NCBI GenBank assembly: GCA_013151585.1
Contig: JAADHY010000431.1
Location: forward strand, 1-7,553
Direction: 5' to 3'
From: Planctomycetota bacterium
GTDB lineage: Bacteria; Planctomycetota; Planctomycetia; Planctomycetales; Planctomycetaceae
Length of the DNA stretch: 7,553 nt
A program made the position numbers and the translations under genes. Shown in pieces: positions 4,178-7,553 of this stretch; within the stretch, counting starts at the first letter, position 1; each line of letters opens with the position of its first letter. The notes under the pieces are model-generated. The model searched no databases. It was not told the DNA's origin and saw only the letters and a list, made by a program, of their open reading frames with translations.

Positions 4178-7100
4178 TTACACTTCGATCTCTGCGGTTT
4201 TCGGTTCGAACCAGCGATAGATCGCCGGCAGCACGAGCAGTGTCAGTAGAGTCGACGTGATCAGCCCGCCAATCACCACGGTGGCCAGCGGTCGTTGGAC
4301 TTCCGCTCCCGCCGTCTGAGAAATCGCCATCGGAACGAAGCCCAGACTGGCGACCAATGCGGTCATCAACACGGGCCGCATGCGCAGCAAAGCTCCTTCG
4401 AACGCAGCCTCCTGGACGGCCTTCCCCTCACGGCGCAGTTGCAAAACGTATTCGACGAGCACCAATCCGTTCAATACGGCGACGCCGAACAGAGCAATGA
4501 ATCCGACTCCGGCCGAGATCGAAAAGGGCATACCGCGCAACCAGAGAGCAAAGATACCGCCCGTGGCGGCCATGGGGACGTTCAAATAGATGAGCAGCGC
4601 CGGCTTGAACGAGTTGAACGTTGTGTAGAGCAGAGCGAAGATCAAGAACAGGGAAACGGGTACGGCAATCATGAGCCGCTGGCTGGCTTCCTGCAGGTTT
4701 TTGAATTGGCCGCCCCACGTGAGGTAATACCCCGGTGGAAGCTGGACCTGCTCGCGGACGGCCCGCTGAGCCTCGAAAACAAAACTGGCCAAATCGCGTC
4801 CGCGAACATTCGCCTCGATCAGCAGCCGTCGCGAAATATCTTTTCGTGTGATGAGTGCTGGTCCTCGCTCGACCGTGATCTTGGCTAACTGATCCAGGGG
4901 GATCTGTCGTCCCAAGGGATCGGTGATCTTCAAGTGCTTCAGCTTTTCGACGGTATCGCGCCAATGAGGGGCATAGCGAACCTGCACGAAAAAGCGAGGC
5001 TGACCTTCCAGCACTTGCCCGACAACGGCGCCGTTCAGTGCTCGCACGGCAGCAAGGACGTCGGCTGCGTTGATGCCGTAACGAGCGATGGCCTTCCGAT
5101 CGATTCGGATCCGCACGCTGGGCAATCCAGCAATCTCTTGGGGCCGAACTTCCGATGCCCCGGGAACCTTTTGGATCACCGCGGCAATCCGGTCCCCGTA
5201 TTCTTTCAGCTTATCGAGGTCCGGGCCGTACAGGCTGATGCCAATGTCACTTCGGACTCCCGCAATCAACTCCTGAAACCGCAGTTCGATCGGCTGTGTA
5301 AAACTGTACGAGTTTGCGGGGACGTATTCCATTAGCAACTCATTCATCACGTGGATCAACTGGTCCTTTTCGAATTCCAGGTTTCTGGCCTCGAAGCCCG
5401 CATAGATTTCTTCCGCGCGACGACGAAGTCGTTCCTTCGTTTCTTTCGAGAGTACGTCCCGGCCGGTCATGGCGGAATGTACTTTCAGAAGAAGAACTCG
5501 GTAAATGTTTTCCGGGCTGTTGTTCGTCGGCCACTTGTCTTCCGGCCAGTCGATCAACCCGATCCACGCCAGCGGCCATTCCAGGGGCGAAAGGTGTTCC
5601 TGTTCTTTCAAGATGACGTAAGTATCGCTGATCTCCACCCCGTGTGGGTCCGTCGCCAACTCGGCCCGTCCGGAACGCGACACCACGGTTTTCACTTCCG
5701 GGAATTGAATGAGCACTCGTTCGATCTGCGTGTTGCTCTCGACCGCCTGGTCGACGGAGCTGCTGGGGACACGCCAAGCCTGCAAAGCGATGTCTCCTTC
5801 GTCCAGCTTGGGAATGAACGTGGCGCCGAAACCGCTCGCAATCCAAACGCTGACACCGAAAACTGCGATGGCGGTCGCGAACGTGAGCGCCGGATGGCGC
5901 ATGGCCTTGCTCAGCAGCGGGCGGTAGACCCGCTTCGCCCATCGGACCAGAAACGTCTCTCGCTCGCTCACTCCGGACCGCAACGCGATCGACGCCAGCA
6001 CGGGCATCAGCGTTAGCGCCAAAACCAGGGACGTGACCAGCGCGAAGACGACAGTGAAAGCCATCGGGCGGAACATCTTCCCCTCGATCCCGCGAAGAGT
6101 CAGGATGGGCAGATAAACGACGATGATAATGCCCACGCCGAACACGACGGGGCGGCCGACCTGCTTGCAAGCGTCGGCGACCAAGCTGATCGGCGCCTTA
6201 CCTTCTCGGCCCTTTTGATACTCCGCCACGCGCCGTACCAGGTTCTCGATCATCACCACCGACCCGTCGACAATCAGGCCAAAGTCGATGGCTCCTAAAC
6301 TCATCAGGTTGCCGGCGTATCCGGCGTAGAGCATCCCAACGAACGCCCCCAACATCGAGATGGGGATGGCCAGCGCCACAATCACTCCACCACGCAGGCT
6401 TCCCAAAAGTAAGAACAACACCACGATGACCAGGATGCCGCCTTCGGTCAGGTTCTTGATCACGGTCTGGATGGTGCGCCGGACGATGTGCGTCCGATCG
6501 TAGAAGGGTTTGATGACGACGCCCGGCGGCAACGACTGCTGGATTTCTTTGATCTTCTCGCGAACGCGTTGGACCACCGCCCGTCCGTTCTCTCCCCACA
6601 GCATCAGGGTGAGCCCGATCACGGTTTCACCTTTCGCGTCAGCGGAAACCGCCCCCTGACGGATCATGGGCGCCAACCGCACCTCAGCGATATCTTTGAT
6701 GTAGATCGGTGTGCCGTCTTCTCGGCTGTCCAGAACGATGTTGCGGATGTCCTCCAGCGCCTCCTCGGGCGGGCCGTCTCCCCCGCCGGCCAGACCTTCG
6801 CCGCGGATGATCCACTGTTCGCCTTGGTGCAGCAGATAGCCGCCGCCGGTGCTCGCGTTGTTTTCCCTTAACGCCGCAAAGACCCGGTTGATGGAAATAC
6901 CGTAGTTCAACAACTTGTCAGGATCGATCGTGACTTCGTAGGTCTTCAGCTTGCCGCCCCACGTGTTCACCTCAACAATCCCCGGCACACTTCGCAAACG
7001 GAAGCCGACGTCCCAATCGAGGATCGACCGCAGCTCCATCAGACTGTATTCTGGAGTATTCGGATCGTCATCGTTCACGAGCTGAAACTGATAGACTTGG

Positions 7101-7513
7101 CCCAGCCCGGTGGAGATCGGCCCCATTTCCGGCTCGCCGAACCCTTCGGGGATCGCCTCGCGAGCAGCCGGCAGTCGCTCCAACACCCGTGACCGAGCCC
7201 AATAGATATCCGTCCCTTCCTCGAAATAGATGGTTACCGCCGACAGGCCGAAGCGGGTGGTGGAACGGATTTCTTTCACCCGGGGCAATCCGCTCATCGC
7301 CGCCTCGACCGGAAACGTGACGAACTGTTCTACTTCCTCGGGGGCCAGTCCGGGCGAGTTCGTCAGGATTTGTACTTGAACCGGCGTGATGTCGGGCACT
7401 GCGCCGATCGGTAGAACCGTCAATGATCGGATACCCACGGCAATCAGCACTGCAACCGCCACCAGCACGACGAACCGATTCTTCAAGGACGCTTCAATGA
7501 TTCGGTTGATCAT
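4178..7513 (-). CDS. czcA: CzcA/CusA-family heavy-metal efflux RND transporter
   Basis: This 1111-residue inner-membrane proton antiporter is the pump subunit of a tripartite Czc/Cus-type system that exports metal cations with a CzcB-type adaptor and CzcC-type outer-membrane channel. It starts with the family-typical MINRIIEASLKNRF, with TM1 at about 13-35. The periplasmic region is followed by TM2-6 (about 345-510), TM7 (about 543-560), a second periplasmic region and TM8-12 (about 945-1100). The TM4 motif DFGLIVDGSVVMIEN keeps the acidic residues D410, D416 and E423; the first is lost in Cu/Ag-type CusA, so a divalent-metal (Zn/Co/Cd/Ni) pump is more likely, though the substrate is not proved. 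FTQPIELRFQELIAGVRSDI (738-757), RMRPVLMTALVASLGFVPMA (1044-1063) and QRPLATVVIGG (1073-1083) are further signatures. It is some 60-70 residues longer than usual, the extra lying at about 640-720. No Shine-Dalgarno site precedes the ATG; coupling to an upstream gene is likely. Confidence 0.95.
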   Translation of the reverse strand: MINRIIEASLKNRFVVLVAVAVLIAVGIRSLTVLPIGAVPDITPVQVQILTNSPGLAPEEVEQFVTFPVEAAMSGLPRVKEIRSTTRFGLSAVTIYFEEGTDIYWARSRVLERLPAAREAIPEGFGEPEMGPISTGLGQVYQFQLVNDDDPNTPEYSLMELRSILDWDVGFRLRSVPGIVEVNTWGGKLKTYEVTIDPDKLLNYGISINRVFAALRENNASTGGGYLLHQGEQWIIRGEGLAGGGDGPPEEALEDIRNIVLDSREDGTPIYIKDIAEVRLAPMIRQGAVSADAKGETVIGLTLMLWGENGRAVVQRVREKIKEIQQSLPPGVVIKPFYDRTHIVRRTIQTVIKNLTEGGILVIVVLFLLLGSLRGGVIVALAIPISMLGAFVGMLYAGYAGNLMSLGAIDFGLIVDGSVVMIENLVRRVAEYQKGREGKAPISLVADACKQVGRPVVFGVGIIIVVYLPILTLRGIEGKMFRPMAFTVVFALVTSLVLALTLMPVLASIALRSGVSERETFLVRWAKRVYRPLLSKAMRHPALTFATAIAVFGVSVWIASGFGATFIPKLDEGDIALQAWRVPSSSVDQAVESNTQIERVLIQFPEVKTVVSRSGRAELATDPHGVEISDTYVILKEQEHLSPLEWPLAWIGLIDWPEDKWPTNNSPENIYRVLLLKVHSAMTGRDVLSKETKERLRRRAEEIYAGFEARNLEFEKDQLIHVMNELLMEYVPANSYSFTQPIELRFQELIAGVRSDIGISLYGPDLDKLKEYGDRIAAVIQKVPGASEVRPQEIAGLPSVRIRIDRKAIARYGINAADVLAAVRALNGAVVGQVLEGQPRFFVQVRYAPHWRDTVEKLKHLKITDPLGRQIPLDQLAKITVERGPALITRKDISRRLLIEANVRGRDLASFVFEAQRAVREQVQLPPGYYLTWGGQFKNLQEASQRLMIAVPVSLFLIFALLYTTFNSFKPALLIYLNVPMAATGGIFALWLRGMPFSISAGVGFIALFGVAVLNGLVLVEYVLQLRREGKAVQEAAFEGALLRMRPVLMTALVASLGFVPMAISQTAGAEVQRPLATVVIGGLITSTLLTLLVLPAIYRWFEPKTAEIEV

Positions 7514-7553
7514 GGTTCTGTCAGACGTAAAAGGTTGACAGTTGATCCGAGCC
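7510..7553 (-). CDS. Possible 3' end of an upstream gene overlapping the czcA start
   Basis: Reading leftward from the window edge on the minus strand, one frame (from 7551) gives LGSTVNLLRLTEP and stops at a TGA (7512-7510) that overlaps the czcA ATG as ATGA. A second frame (from 7553) ends in STFYV at a TGA (7523-7521). Such operons usually have the CzcB-type adaptor gene directly upstream of czcA, and the absence of a Shine-Dalgarno site before czcA fits translational coupling through the ATGA overlap. Only about 14 codons are visible, so gene identity is inference. Confidence 0.25.
   Translation of the reverse strand, partial: LGSTVNLLRLTEP

Noticed and set aside
5340..6170. 276-codon minus-strand frame inside czcA
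   Set aside because: An alternative frame of a well-supported RND pump; the translation is Arg/Gly/Pro/His-rich with no domain signal.

Overview
The window looks like part of a chromosome from a planctomycete-type bacterium, probably Pirellulales-like; this is inference. It rests on a tetrahydromethanopterin (H4MPT)/methanofuran-type C1 gene in a bacterial setting, a moderately GC-rich composition, a TGCTACAAT-type promoter, and a heavy-metal RND pump paired with a short-loop PII protein. No rRNA, tRNA, CRISPR array, insertion sequence or phage gene was found.

Layout. Positions 1-437 hold no gene that can be supported. They contain a likely promoter near 218 and a leader with three consecutive GC-rich hairpins. 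A plus-strand block follows: an ASKHA-fold protein of the hydantoinase/oxoprolinase type, related to the methanofuran-biosynthesis enzyme MfnF (438-1469), a sodium:solute symporter (1548-3179), and a 78-residue two-helix membrane protein whose ATG overlaps the symporter stop codon (3176-3412). A 70-base convergent gap separates this block from the minus-strand genes.

The minus-strand block reads from right to left. It starts with a CzcA/CusA-type RND metal-efflux pump (7513-4178) whose start codon may overlap the end of a gene lying mostly beyond the right edge. A terminator-like hairpin (4154-4168) comes next, then an intergenic stretch holding an overlooked 59-codon reading frame with protein-like composition (4130-3951). 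The block ends with a PII-family signalling protein with a shortened T-loop (3791-3483).

How the genes fit together. The minus-strand block matches the known association of atypical PII proteins (often called PII-NG) with CzcABC/CusABC metal pumps, so the PII protein may sense nucleotide state and modulate the pump or its supply. The plus-strand block pairs a probable cofactor-biosynthesis enzyme with a symporter and a small membrane partner; the symporter substrate cannot be read from sequence. The most unusual items are the small reading frame between the pump and PII genes, the small protein coupled to the symporter, an unusually long periplasmic segment in the pump, and the folded leader upstream of the C1 gene.
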